Positions 25,645 through 34,766 of a stretch of 64,000 bases of DNA are shown in pieces. How positions within the stretch are numbered: the stretch's first letter is position 1; each line of letters begins with the position of its first letter. The notes under the pieces were generated by a model. That model made no database searches. It had not been told where the DNA came from and was given only the letters and a program-made list of their open reading frames with translations. This DNA comes from AWTP1-13 sp963840445 (GTDB lineage: Bacteria > Pseudomonadota > Alphaproteobacteria > Rhizobiales > Hyphomicrobiaceae). Made by a program: the position numbers and the translations under genes. Location of the stretch: the NCBI GenBank assembly GCA_963840445.1, contig CAWIZC010000018.1:186001-250000 (forward strand), given 5' to 3'.

Positions 25645-26043
25645 ATGTCCCATTACCACCGAGTGCTGCACGGCGGCATAGCTGCGCTTGCATTTCTGGC
25701 AGCTCCTTCGGCTCAAGCGTTTGATGACCGGGAGTTCTGCGTGGCCGTCCAGCAATTGGCGGTCGCGGCGGACCAGGACGTCGGCCAGTGGACGGATCGG
25801 GTGACCCGCAACGCCGGGATTGCCATCCGTTGCGAACGCAAGACCGTTGAATTCAAGCGCTTCACGTATACCCCATCGAGTTCCATGGATGCCAAATGGC
25901 AGGCCCGCAAAGCGGAAGATTGGAATTTGATGCAGTGCGCGCGCCTGCTTTGGGCGGACGCGGTTCGCAATGGCTGGGCGATCGTGCTGGATGTCACGGC
26001 TGCCGACGGCGGCCACGTCGCGCTGACCGCGAGCTGCAAGTGA
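25645..26043 (+). CDS. Exported protein of unknown function (132 aa)
   Basis: A signal peptide (hydrophobic LHGGIAALAFLAA, cleavage near AQAFDD) precedes a mature domain of about 108 residues. It has Cys residues at EFCVAV, IRCERK, MQCARL and the C-terminal ASCK, which could form two disulfides. No family is recognised. It lies just after the paired palindromic elements and ends 13 nt before the convergent SCO1-like gene. Confidence 0.65.
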   Translation: MSHYHRVLHGGIAALAFLAAPSAQAFDDREFCVAVQQLAVAADQDVGQWTDRVTRNAGIAIRCERKTVEFKRFTYTPSSSMDAKWQARKAEDWNLMQCARLLWADAVRNGWAIVLDVTAADGGHVALTASCK

Positions 26044-26056
26044 TCTGCGCCCGCGA

Positions 26057-26650
26057 TCAGTTGACGGGCTTTCCGGCCAGCAGTGCCTGCAGCTTGGCCA
26101 GTTGCTGGGCTTCGGGCTCCTGGAAGTTCAGGGTGCCCGCGAGACGGTTGTCGGCGTCCATCAGGTAAACGTGGGCCGAGTGCACGATAGTGATGCTGCC
26201 GTCGCTTTCCGGGATCTTGTTATAGAAAGCATCCCAACCCTTGGCCGCCTCGGCGATCCGGGCTTCGCTGCCGGTCAGCCCGAGGATGCGCGCATCGAAC
26301 GAGGCCAGATAGCTGTGCAGCAGGTCGGGAGTATCCCGTTCCGAATCGACGCTCACGAACACGATTCTTAGTCTGTCGGCGTCGGGACCGAGCGCGGTGA
26401 GACAATTGCTCAGCTCGATGAGCGTGGTCGGACAGATGTCCGGGCAATGCGTGAAGCCGAAGAAGATGGCGTAGGGCCGCCCGACCAGCGCTGAGCTCGA
26501 GAACGGCTTGCCGTTCTGATCCGTCAACTCGAACGAGCCGCCGCGGCTGCCGACCTTCTGGGCGTAGGCGCCCCTGACGGGCACGGCAGCGGCCGCGAGC
26601 GCGGCGAGCACAGCCACGACGATGCGTAAGCGCTGCAGTGTTCGAACCAT
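26057..26650 (-). CDS. SCO1/SenC family copper chaperone
   Basis: A 197-residue membrane-anchored or exported thioredoxin-fold protein that delivers copper to cytochrome oxidase CuA or acts as a thiol oxidoreductase. The copper-binding Cys69-x3-Cys73 (HCPDIC) and His157 (VHSAHVYLMD) are present, with GRPYAIFFGFTHCPD and VSVDSERDTP as family blocks. The N-terminal hydrophobic stretch ends near AYAQ. The start at 26650 is set by this signal; longer readings run into the upstream palindromic repeat. No cytochrome oxidase genes are nearby. Confidence 0.9.
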   Translation of the reverse strand: MVRTLQRLRIVVAVLAALAAAAVPVRGAYAQKVGSRGGSFELTDQNGKPFSSSALVGRPYAIFFGFTHCPDICPTTLIELSNCLTALGPDADRLRIVFVSVDSERDTPDLLHSYLASFDARILGLTGSEARIAEAAKGWDAFYNKIPESDGSITIVHSAHVYLMDADNRLAGTLNFQEPEAQQLAKLQALLAGKPVN

Positions 26651-26701
26651 GCAATGTGGACCTGCTGCCATCCGCGGGCGCGCAGTGTAAGCACATCGCC
26701 G

Positions 26702-26731
26702 GGCAGTAGACCACCCGGCAGTAGACCACCC
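26702..26731. repeat. Two tandem copies of a 15-bp unit (GGCAGTAGACCACCC)
   Basis: Two identical 15-nt units (26702-26716 and 26717-26731) lie directly upstream of the SCO1-like gene, abutting the left end of a larger palindrome. They look like a local slippage duplication. Confidence 0.75.
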
Positions 26732-26848
26732 GTCATCCCCGGAGCGCGTTGCCGCGCGCATCCCGGACCAGCGAAAACCGCAATGGGAGCTGCTCGGAGC
26801 TGCGTGTCCCGGATAGCCTTGGGCTTTGCCCTTGGCTTCCGGGATGAC
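26732..26848. repeat. Dispersed ~117-bp palindrome (GTCATCC...GGGATGAC family), copy 1
   Basis: GTCATCCC at 26732 and the matching GGGATGAC ending at 26848 bracket a segment with internal TCCCGGA motifs. The ends match those of the elements at 46813, 49801 and 59819. The segment separates the SCO1-like gene from the ARPP-1-like gene. Confidence 0.65.
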
Positions 26849-26859
26849 GATGGTGATCC

Positions 26860-27951
26860 TTACTTGGCCAGGTAGTTGCGATGCACCCACTTGCCGTCGG
26901 CCTGGCGTGCCTCGTTGTAGAGGGCGCCGGCCGCATCGCGGGTCTCGACGCGCGTGCCGGCCGCGGATGCGCGTTCCTGTTTGTTGCCACGTTCGGCCGC
27001 TGCGAGGAACTCGCCGACGGCGTCAGGCTTGGGCGCTTCCGGTGCTGCGGCTTCGCGCTTCTCGCCAATCGCCTCGGTGACGGTCGCCGCCAGCTGTTTC
27101 GGCCACATCTTGCGGAACAGACCATTCGACGGATAGAGGTTGGCGCTGTCCATCTTGCCATTGATGGCGACCACGTAGCCGACCACATCGGCATCCTTCA
27201 AGCCCTCGCCCTCGAGTTTCGTGACGTAGGCGGCGCGCGCTTCCTTGAGCTTCTCGTGCTCAAGCGTGAGCTGCAGGCTGGTCGCCGACTCCGGCGCATT
27301 GACTTCCGCGTTGAGGCCGGTCGACAGCTTGCCCTGCGTGGTAGCGACCGAATCCCAAACCTTGCGCTGCTTGTCGGCGACCTCATTGCCGCCCCGCGCG
27401 CGCGCCGTCTGGGCCTGGCCCCCGCTTTCCGTGTTGGCGACAGGCTCCCCAGTCTTTGCCGGTTCGGATGGGGTGATCATCGCCAACAGCGCCGCGCGCG
27501 ATGGCATGGCTTCATGCGCGCTCGAGAACTTGAACTGATCCTCCTTGCCGCGCGCTGACCAACGGCCCTGCTCGACGCAGAACGAGGCGATCGGCACCTG
27601 GCCGGATTTCGGGGGCAGAACGAAGCTCACCGTCAGCACTCGATCCTGCCGGCCGCCCTTCACGATATCGCCGGCCTGGATGAAAACTTCCTCGCTGCCG
27701 GTGTTCTCGATCTGCAGCTCGTTGACGCGGCCAGTCTCGACAACCTGCACGCTGCCCTTGGCCAGCGCCTCCTGAAGCGTGAGCGGGATCGCGCCTCCGG
27801 CGCTGACGCCGTGCACGAAGTAGACGGCCAGATTGGCGTGCACGTACGGGCCGGAGATTCGCATGCCCTGATCGGCGACTGCGGGTCTTGCACTGAAGCC
27901 GAATGTGGCAACGGCCGCGGCGAGTAAAGGTGCAAAGGTCCAGATGCGCAT
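26860..27951 (-). CDS. ARPP-1/DUF6569-like exported protein
   Basis: A 363-residue protein with a signal peptide (AAAVATFGFSARPAVADQ). The N-terminal ~150 residues carry HANLAVYFVHG, LTLQEALAKGSV, VNELQIENTGSEEVFIQAGDIVKGGRQDRVL and ASFCVEQGRW, which resemble the ARPP-1 (DUF6569) domain. The C-terminal half is a charged, Ala/Glu/Lys-rich region with low predicted fold content. The function of the domain is unknown. ATG 27951 is favoured by AGGAAAGGG immediately upstream. Confidence 0.6.
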   Translation of the reverse strand: MRIWTFAPLLAAAVATFGFSARPAVADQGMRISGPYVHANLAVYFVHGVSAGGAIPLTLQEALAKGSVQVVETGRVNELQIENTGSEEVFIQAGDIVKGGRQDRVLTVSFVLPPKSGQVPIASFCVEQGRWSARGKEDQFKFSSAHEAMPSRAALLAMITPSEPAKTGEPVANTESGGQAQTARARGGNEVADKQRKVWDSVATTQGKLSTGLNAEVNAPESATSLQLTLEHEKLKEARAAYVTKLEGEGLKDADVVGYVVAINGKMDSANLYPSNGLFRKMWPKQLAATVTEAIGEKREAAAPEAPKPDAVGEFLAAAERGNKQERASAAGTRVETRDAAGALYNEARQADGKWVHRNYLAK

Positions 27952-28080
27952 AACCCTTTCCTTCCTTGTCAAAGATTCGAGGAAACAATGGGTTATTGCG
28001 TATTGAAGGTTTGCGGCCGGGCTTCGTTGGTCGGGCGGCGAAAGCGCGCCGCCTTCGGGGCGTTGTGGCGGCGCTTTAGC

Positions 28081-28629
28081 TCAGCCGCGAGATTTCGGTT
28101 TGGTAATGTGACGCGTTGTGCGGCGCGCGGCGGCTTGACGGTCGGCGCTTGGCGATTTGCGTCCGGTCGAGCCGAAGCCGCCGGCGCCGCGCGCCGTGGC
28201 GGCGGCTGCATCGACCTCGACGAGCAAAGCCCGCTCGACGCGCTGGACAACCAGCTGGGCGATGCGCTCTCCGCGCCGAATGCTGAAGGAAGCCTCGCCG
28301 AGATTGGCGAGCAGAACCATGACCTCGCCGCGATAGTCGCTGTCGATGGTGCCGGGGCTGTTCAGCACCGTGATGCCGTGCCGCAGAGCAAGACCCGAGC
28401 GCGGCCGCACCTGCGCCTCCGTCCCCTCGGGCAGCTCTAGGATCAAACCCGTCGGCACCAGCGAGCGCGCGCCAGGAGCGAGTTCGATCGGCCTGCGCGC
28501 CGGCACCGCGGCCAGCAGATCCATGCCGGCCGCGCCGGCCGATTGATAGGCGGGCAAGGCGAGCCCCCTGGCATGAGCAAGGCGCACCACTCTGATCTCG
28601 ATGGCCGGTCTGGCGGCAGCGCGCTTCAT
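28081..28629 (-). CDS. dut: dUTP diphosphatase
   Basis: A trimeric dUTPase that converts dUTP to dUMP and PPi, limiting uracil in DNA and supplying dTMP synthesis. All five motifs are visible: AGMDLLA (34-40), RPRSGLA (75-81), GTIDSDYRGE (93-102), RIAQLV (122-127) and GAGGFGSTG (148-156). The 182 residues exceed the usual ~150 because of a basic tail of about 26 residues after motif 5. The ATG overlaps the coaBC stop (ATGA), so the two are translationally coupled. Confidence 0.95.
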   Translation of the reverse strand: MKRAAARPAIEIRVVRLAHARGLALPAYQSAGAAGMDLLAAVPARRPIELAPGARSLVPTGLILELPEGTEAQVRPRSGLALRHGITVLNSPGTIDSDYRGEVMVLLANLGEASFSIRRGERIAQLVVQRVERALLVEVDAAAATARGAGGFGSTGRKSPSADRQAAARRTTRHITKPKSRG

Positions 28630-30107
28630 GCCGGGGCTGCGACCTCGGCGAAGTGCTGCGCGATGCGAGCCACCAGGCGGCGCGCCACCTCGGTCTTGTC
28701 AAGCTCGGGCCAGCTTTCCACGTTATCCTCGGAGATGACGTGCACCGTGTTGCGGTCGCCGCCCATGATGCCTGTCTCCGGCGAGACGTCGTTGGCAACG
28801 ATCCAGTCGGCGCCTTTGGCCTTGCGCTTTTTCTTGGCGAATTCGATGACGTTCTGCGTTTCGGCGGCAAAGCCAATCACCAGCTGCGGGCGTCGTCCCC
28901 GTCGCTCGGCCGCGATGGTCCTGAGGATGTCGGGGTTCTCCACCAGCTCAAGCCGCGGCGGGCCCTTGCCGGAAGCCTTCTTGATTTTCTCATCAGCTTG
29001 CGTGGCCACTCGCCAGTCGGCGACGGCAGCGGCAAAGACGGCAGCGTCGGCAGGCAGCGCGCAGCGTACGGCCTCCAGCATCTCGCGCGCCGATTCGACA
29101 TGGATCACCTCGACGCCGGTGGGATCGGCGAGCTGCGTCGGGCCTGTAACCAGCGTCACGCGAGCGCCCAGCGCCACGGCCTGCGCGGCGATCGCCGCAC
29201 CCTGCTTGCCGGAGGAGCGGTTGGCGATGTAGCGCACCGGATCGATCGGCTCGTGCGTCGGGCCGCTGGTGACGAGCACATGCCGGCCGGCGAGGGGCGC
29301 GGGGTGGCCAAGGTTTTTGCCGGACAAGCGCGACAGCACAGAAGTTATGGCCTCGATCAGCTCCGGCACCTCGGCCAATCGGCCGGGGCCGGCCTCGCCG
29401 CGCTCGGCCATTTCTCCCACGCTGGGACCAACGAAGGCGATGCCGTCGGCCTGGAGCTGGGCGACGTTGCGTCGGGTCGCCGCGTGCAGCCACATGCGCG
29501 GGTTCATGGCGGGCGCTACCAGTACCGGTTTGTCGGTCGCCATCAGCACGCTGGAGGCGAGATCGTCGGCATGGCCGCCGGCCATCTTGGCGAGCAGATC
29601 GGCGGTGGCCGGCGCCACCACGATCAGGTCGGCCTCGCGTGACAGGCGGATGTGGCCGATCTCGCGCTCGTCGTCGAGGTCGAACAGCTCGGTGAACACG
29701 CGGTCGTTGCTGAGCGCGCCGACCGACAGCGGCGTGACGAACTGCTGCGCCGCCCGGGTCATGACGGCGCGCACGGCGATCCCGCGCTCGCGCAGCCGAC
29801 GGATCAGGTCGAGGCACTTGTAGGCGGCGATGCCTCCGCCGATGATCAGCAGCACGCGATGCGCGATGGGGGTTGCTTCACGGGAAGCAATCCCCTCGGG
29901 GACGGGGCTACTGCGTCGGCTTGCCATGTAGGCCCGCACGCGGTCTGCGGTCTTGAGCGTAATGCTATTGCCCCTGCGCAGCTTGGCCACCAGGTGGCCG
30001 TCGTTGACGGCTGCCACGCCGAACTTGCTGGGCGTGAGGCCAAACTGAGCGAGGAAGCCCTCGATCTCGCCCAGCAACTCCCTGGCCGTTGCACTCATGC
30101 GGGGCAT
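28626..30107 (-). CDS. coaBC: CoaBC with an extra N-terminal HTH-like domain
   Basis: A bifunctional phosphopantothenate-cysteine ligase / phosphopantothenoylcysteine decarboxylase of CoA synthesis, 493 residues. The decarboxylase half begins HRVLLIIGGGIAAYKCLDL near residue 83 and includes the active His in IGHIRLS and PAMNPRMW. The ligase half begins HVLVTSGPTHEPIDPVRYI and has VADWR and the DEKIKK lysines. Residues 1-60 (LLGEIEGFLAQFGLTPSKFG through KTADRVRAYM) are not part of CoaBC and resemble a small alphaproteobacterial HTH-like protein, fused here in frame. Confidence 0.92.
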   Translation of the reverse strand: MPRMSATARELLGEIEGFLAQFGLTPSKFGVAAVNDGHLVAKLRRGNSITLKTADRVRAYMASRRSSPVPEGIASREATPIAHRVLLIIGGGIAAYKCLDLIRRLRERGIAVRAVMTRAAQQFVTPLSVGALSNDRVFTELFDLDDEREIGHIRLSREADLIVVAPATADLLAKMAGGHADDLASSVLMATDKPVLVAPAMNPRMWLHAATRRNVAQLQADGIAFVGPSVGEMAERGEAGPGRLAEVPELIEAITSVLSRLSGKNLGHPAPLAGRHVLVTSGPTHEPIDPVRYIANRSSGKQGAAIAAQAVALGARVTLVTGPTQLADPTGVEVIHVESAREMLEAVRCALPADAAVFAAAVADWRVATQADEKIKKASGKGPPRLELVENPDILRTIAAERRGRRPQLVIGFAAETQNVIEFAKKKRKAKGADWIVANDVSPETGIMGGDRNTVHVISEDNVESWPELDKTEVARRLVARIAQHFAEVAAPA

Positions 30108-30280
30108 CCTATGGAGAATTACCCATTAGTCAATGGGGCGAGGAGTGTACGGGGCGCGAACCATCTAAGCGGCGGGCCTCCCGAACACTAGGCTCACGGA
30201 GGTTTTCGTTGGGTCTACGCCGAGTTGCCTAAGCTGCAAGTCCGTTGCCTCAATTACCGCCTCGGCGCCCAACTCCGGAC

Positions 30281-31895
30281 CTAGCCCACCGGTGCAACCA
30301 GCCAAATGGCAATGGCAGCCAGCGCCAGCGCGCCGACCCACAGCGCCCAGCGCGTCCAGCGGTTGGCATGGGCCTGCGCCGCGGCAAGGCGCTCGACGGT
30401 ATCGTCGTCGAGCCGCAAGCCGCCGCGCGCCATGTCGGCCAGCGCCAGGGCCGCGCGCTCGGCTTGTGCCAGCACGCGCGGCACTTCGGCGAATACCTTG
30501 CCAAGCGTCTCGGCGCCCTCACCGGCCTCCTTCAGTCGGCCGACCATGCCGTAGTTGGCCTCGACCCACTCCTTGGCGATCGGCTCGGCCGCGGTCCACA
30601 TGTTGAGGCTCGGGTCGAGCGAGCGCGCCACGCCTTCCACCACCACCATGGTCTTCTGCAGCAGGATCAGCTCCGGCCGCGTCTGCATGTCGAATACCTC
30701 GGTGTAGGCGAACAGCTGACCCAGCAGGTCGGCCATCGAGATCTCGTCCGCCGTGCGGCCGTGGATCGGCTCGCCAATGGCGCGCATGGCTTGGGCGAAC
30801 ACGGCCACCGGGTGATGCGGCGGCACATAGCCCGCCTCGAAATGTACGGCGGCGGCGCGATGGTAGTCGCGCGTAATGAGGCCGTGCAGGATCTCGGCAA
30901 GGAAGCGCCGCTCCATCGGCCCTAGCCGGCCCATGATGCCGAAATCGACGGCCACCACCTTGCCGTCCCTGTCGACCAGCAGGTTGCCCTGGTGCATGTC
31001 GGCATGGAAGAAGCCGTCGCGCATGGCATGCCTCAGGAAGGAGCGCAGCACGGTGAGGCCAAGCGCCCTCAGGTCGAAGCCGGCGGCACGCAGGGCGGCG
31101 TGATCCGCAATCGGGATGCCGTCGATCCACTCCAGCGTCAGCACGCGCTTTTGAGTGCGCCGCCAGTCGACGGCCGGCACACGGAAGCGGCCGTCCGGAA
31201 GATCGGCGTCCTTGGCGATGTTGTCGGACATCTCGGAGATGGCTGCTGCCTCCAGGCGCAGGTCCATCTCGATCTCGACCGAATGAGCGAGCGTGTCGAC
31301 CACAGCGCACCGGCCGCAGGCGGCGCGAGGGCGGATGAAAGCGCTCGATCTGCCGCGCCGCGAAGAAGTAGCTGTCGAGATCGCGGCGGAAGCGCTTCTC
31401 GATACCGGGACGCAGCACCTTGACGGCCACGGCACGCGGCACGCCATTGTCGACCGCGACCGCCTTGTGCACCTGGGCGATGGAAGCAGCCGCTACCGGC
31501 GGGCCGAACTCGGCGAAGTGATCCTCCACCCTGCCGCCGAGCGCCGTCTGCACCGCGCTGCGCGCCTCCTTCATGGAAAACGGCGGCAGCTTGTCCTGCA
31601 GATGGCTCAGGTCCTTGGCGAGGTCCGGGCCGATCAGGTCGGCGCGCGTGGCCAGGAACTGGCCGAGCTTGATGTAGCTGGGCCCGAGGCTGGTCAGGGC
31701 ATCGGCGACGCGGGCATTCTGCGGGCGGCCGATGCGCAGCGGCCAGGTGAGAGCGCGGATGGGCAGCGTCGCGGCGCGCGCCAAATGCAGCGCCCAGGGG
31801 ACCTTCACCCCGGCAGGCACGAAGCGCACGCCGTGCTGGGCCAGCACGACGCCGGCGCGGCAAAGGCGCAGGATGCTGGCGAGACTGGATGCCAT
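30281..31895 (-). CDS. ubiB: UbiB/ABC1 family atypical kinase (one frameshift)
   Basis: The protein needed for ubiquinone synthesis, with an ABC1-type kinase-like fold and C-terminal transmembrane segments (WVGALALAAIAIWLVAP). The signature LGPSYIKLGQFLATRADL, the catalytic region FFHADMHQGNLLV and VAVDFGIMG are all visible. The frame is interrupted at about 31307, where one extra base separates HPPSRRLRPV from AVVDTLAHSVEIEMDL. Corrected length is 537 residues, normal for UbiB. It lies upstream of coaBC on the same strand, a common alphaproteobacterial order. Confidence 0.88.
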
Positions 31896-32129
31896 GGAAG
31901 GTCCGTCGACGCCCGGCCAAGCCACCGGGCACGATTGCGTGACCGCACATTGCCTGAGCGCGGCCTTCGGTCAAGCGGGACAGGCACTTATCCTTTGCGG
32001 GAAATTGGCTGACAGCTCGCAGCCGTTGCCGGTGCAATCGTGCGTTACGGTCTTCCAATGGCCGGGGCGATGTTGATAGACTTGTCGCAGCAAGCCAGCC
32101 GCCATTACGGGCAACGAGGAGGATATTTC

Positions 32130-32906
32130 ATGCAGCTCAAGGTTTCGCCCATCAGCCGCCAGGAATGCAGCGATGTCGAGTGGCAGGCGCGCGTTGATCT
32201 GGCCGCGGCCCATCGCCTCGCCGTCATGCACGGCTTCAACGAGGGGATCTTCAACCACCTGACGCTCACGGTGCCCGGACGGACCGACCGCTACTACCAG
32301 ATCCCGTTTGGCATGCACTGGTCGGAGGTAAGGGCTTCCTCGTTCATGGAGGTCGGCATCGACGACGGCAAGGTCAAGCGCGGCGCCGGCGATGTCGAGC
32401 GCTCCTGCTATTGCATCCACGCGCCGATCCACAAGGCACTGCCGCACGCCGCGGCCGTGTTCCACACGCACATGCCCTATGCCAGCGCTCTGACCAGGCT
32501 GGAAGATCCGCGCATCAAGGAGATCGGGCAGACCGAAGTCCTGCTGATGAATGCCATCGCCTACGATGAAAACTACGCTGGGCCGGCTTTCGCCCCGGAG
32601 GAAGGTAAGCGACTGGCCGAGATCATCGGCAGCAAGACCATCCTGTTCATGGCCAACCACGGCATCACCACGTGCGGCAAAAGCGTGGCGCAAGCCTATG
32701 ATCGCCTCTACTACGTGGAGCGTGCCGCACAGGTACAGATCTACGCCATGTGGACCGGCCAGCGTCTGAAGCAGCTGCCCGAGCCGGTGGTCGAGGTGAC
32801 CAAGACGGAAAGGCCGACCTATACCTACGATCCGTCGCCCTCAGAGCGCCACTTCGACGCCCTGAAACGCATCCTCGACCGCAAGGAGCCCGACTACGCC
32901 GACTGA
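32130..32906 (+). CDS. Class II aldolase/adducin family protein
   Basis: A 258-residue protein with the zinc ligands His112 and His114 (FHTHMPYA) and His177 (ANHGI), plus the Asn/Gly-rich N-terminal HGFNEGIFNHLTLTVPG that binds substrate phosphate or carboxylate in the family. Members are sugar-phosphate aldolases, epimerases or decarboxylases, so the reaction cannot be fixed. The start is set by a strong GAGGAGG at 32116-32122, 7 nt before ATG 32130. It is divergent from ubiB. Confidence 0.88.
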   Translation: MQLKVSPISRQECSDVEWQARVDLAAAHRLAVMHGFNEGIFNHLTLTVPGRTDRYYQIPFGMHWSEVRASSFMEVGIDDGKVKRGAGDVERSCYCIHAPIHKALPHAAAVFHTHMPYASALTRLEDPRIKEIGQTEVLLMNAIAYDENYAGPAFAPEEGKRLAEIIGSKTILFMANHGITTCGKSVAQAYDRLYYVERAAQVQIYAMWTGQRLKQLPEPVVEVTKTERPTYTYDPSPSERHFDALKRILDRKEPDYAD

Positions 32907-33298
32907 CGCATCCGCGGCTGTCGTCCCTTCGCAGGGCCGGGGTGCTGCACGACGATCTCCGGTTGGCTGACCTCGGTGTCGGGCGACCGGATCTCACGGA
33001 TCTCGAAGTGCTCCACCCTGGCGTCGTAGCGGCGTAGCAGTTCGCGTGCCCGCGGCGTCAGGACCGCCTTCGCATAGTCTTCGCCCGCGAACTCGCGCAC
33101 GGCATCCATTGACTCGAAGCGCATCAGCGTCTGGAACTCGGTGTGGCCGGGACGAGTCAGCCGCATGCACTGCATTTCGCGGAGCCCCATGATATTTCTC
33201 GCGAAAATGGCTGGCCACTCTTCGTTGCGCAGATGCTTCTCGAATGCATCGGCATTGGCGTGGGTCGTCCAGCCATGCCAAACCCGCCCGATCATCAT
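32894..33298 (-). CDS. Antibiotic biosynthesis monooxygenase (ABM)/EthD-like small protein
   Basis: A 134-residue dimeric alpha/beta-barrel type protein: MIGRVWHGWTTHANADAFEKHLR, a central REMQCMRLTRPGHTEFQTLMRFESMDAVREFAG and VEHFEIRE. The first ~105 residues fit the ABM-like fold; the Pro/Gln/Arg-rich tail does not. Function unknown. Its 3' end overlaps the convergent aldolase gene by 13 nt. Confidence 0.65.
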   Translation of the reverse strand: MMIGRVWHGWTTHANADAFEKHLRNEEWPAIFARNIMGLREMQCMRLTRPGHTEFQTLMRFESMDAVREFAGEDYAKAVLTPRARELLRRYDARVEHFEIREIRSPDTEVSQPEIVVQHPGPAKGRQPRMRQSA

Positions 33299-33521
33299 TG
33301 GTGAAACCTCCCCGCTGGCCTACTTCCGTACAAGCCAGTAGACGCCAATGCAGCTGGATGCCATTTGGTTCCGAGGCATTTGCAAATTTTTTTATTCGAT
33401 GCCCTGCGGTCGCCTCATGCGCCTGCCCCATGCGACCGGACTGCGGTTTTGCGGCTGCGTTTGACCGCAGCGCATGCGATGTGTTCCATCGTCGGCAACA
33501 ACCCCTTGAAAAGGCGCTCCC

Positions 33522-34718
33522 ATGTCGAAACCGGCCGAGGATCCCGTAGTCATCGTCAGCACGGCTCGTACGGCCATCGGCGGCTTCCAGGGCGCGTTCG
33601 CCTCGCTGACGGCGCCCCAGCTCGGCAGCGCCGCCATCCAGGCCGCCGTCTCGCGCGCCGGCATCGAGCCGGAGGATGTCAGCGAGGTGCTGATGGGCTG
33701 CGTGCTGCCGGCCGGACAAGGCCAGGCGCCGGCGCGCCAGGCCTCGATCGGCGCCGGGCTGCCGCTGTCGGTGCCCTGCACCACCGTCAACAAGATGTGC
33801 GGCTCAGGCATGAAAACCGTGATGATGGGCTTCGATGCGCTGCATGTGCGCGCCACGGACGTGATTGTCGCCGGCGGCATGGAGAGCATGACCAATGCGC
33901 CCTATCTGCTGCCGAAGATGCGCAGCGGTGCTCGTCTGGGCCACGCCGAGGTGAAGGATCACATGTTCCTCGACGGGCTGGAGGATGCCTTCGACAAGGG
34001 GCGCCTGATGGGCACCTTCGCTGAGGACACCGCCCAGCACTATCAATTCACGCGCGAAGCCCAGGATGCGTTCGCCGTCGCGAGCCTGAAACGCTCCAAG
34101 ACGGCCAACGAGGACGGGTCGTTCGCCAAGGAGATCGTCCCGGTCGCCGTCAAGACCCGGTCCGGCACTGTGGAGGTGGCACGCGACGAGCAACCCTTCA
34201 TGGCGGACGCGACCAAGATCCCCAAGCTCAAGCCTGCGTTTCGGGACGGCGGCACGGTGACCGCCGCCAATTCCAGCTCGATCTCGGATGGCGCAGCCGC
34301 CCTGGTGCTGATGCGCGCCAGCGAGGCCAAACGGCGCAAGCTGACGCCGCTTGCCCGTATTGCCGGCGTAGCCGGCGTCGCCCAGGCACCGGCCTGGTTC
34401 ACCACCGCACCGGTCGGCGCCATCAAGAAGTTGCTGGAGCAGGTCGGTTGGTCGGCCGGCGACGTAGGCCTCTACGAGGTCAACGAGGCCTTCGCCGTCG
34501 TCACCATGGCAGCCATGCGCGACATCGGCGTGCCGCACGAGAAGATGAACGTGCATGGCGGCGCCTGTGCGCTCGGCCATCCGGTCGGCGCTTCCGGTGC
34601 GCGCATCCTCATCACGCTCCTGCACGCCATGGAGAAATACGGTCAGACGAAGGGCGTGGCAGCCCTGTGCATCGGTGGCGGCGAGGCGACCGCGGTTGCC
34701 ATCGAGCGGGCCGCGTAA
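33522..34718 (+). CDS. Acetyl-CoA C-acyltransferase (thiolase)
   Basis: A 398-residue thiolase with the acyl-accepting Cys93 (VNKMCGSG), His353 (ALGHPVGASG) and the proton-transfer Cys383 (LCIGGGE). It condenses two acetyl-CoA or cleaves 3-ketoacyl-CoA. Sequence features (GGMESMTNAPYLL) resemble acetoacetyl-CoA thiolases of the PhaA/AtoB class. The gene stands alone between an ABM-like gene and a YdcF-like gene; no other beta-oxidation or PHB gene adjoins. Confidence 0.93.
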   Translation: MSKPAEDPVVIVSTARTAIGGFQGAFASLTAPQLGSAAIQAAVSRAGIEPEDVSEVLMGCVLPAGQGQAPARQASIGAGLPLSVPCTTVNKMCGSGMKTVMMGFDALHVRATDVIVAGGMESMTNAPYLLPKMRSGARLGHAEVKDHMFLDGLEDAFDKGRLMGTFAEDTAQHYQFTREAQDAFAVASLKRSKTANEDGSFAKEIVPVAVKTRSGTVEVARDEQPFMADATKIPKLKPAFRDGGTVTAANSSSISDGAAALVLMRASEAKRRKLTPLARIAGVAGVAQAPAWFTTAPVGAIKKLLEQVGWSAGDVGLYEVNEAFAVVTMAAMRDIGVPHEKMNVHGGACALGHPVGASGARILITLLHAMEKYGQTKGVAALCIGGGEATAVAIERAA

Positions 34719-34766
34719 CAACGACCGAGCCAGTCGAGACGCCATAGCCGGACGGATGCGCCAGCC

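Noticed and set aside
25476..25724. An 82-codon frame beginning in the B-type palindrome
   Set aside because: Its start lies in the repeat and it overlaps, out of frame, the better-supported exported protein at 25645-26043.
30184..30192. An isolated ACACTAG near 30186 as another CTAG palindrome
   Set aside because: No matching CTAGTGT left arm or inner stem could be found nearby, so it is probably chance.
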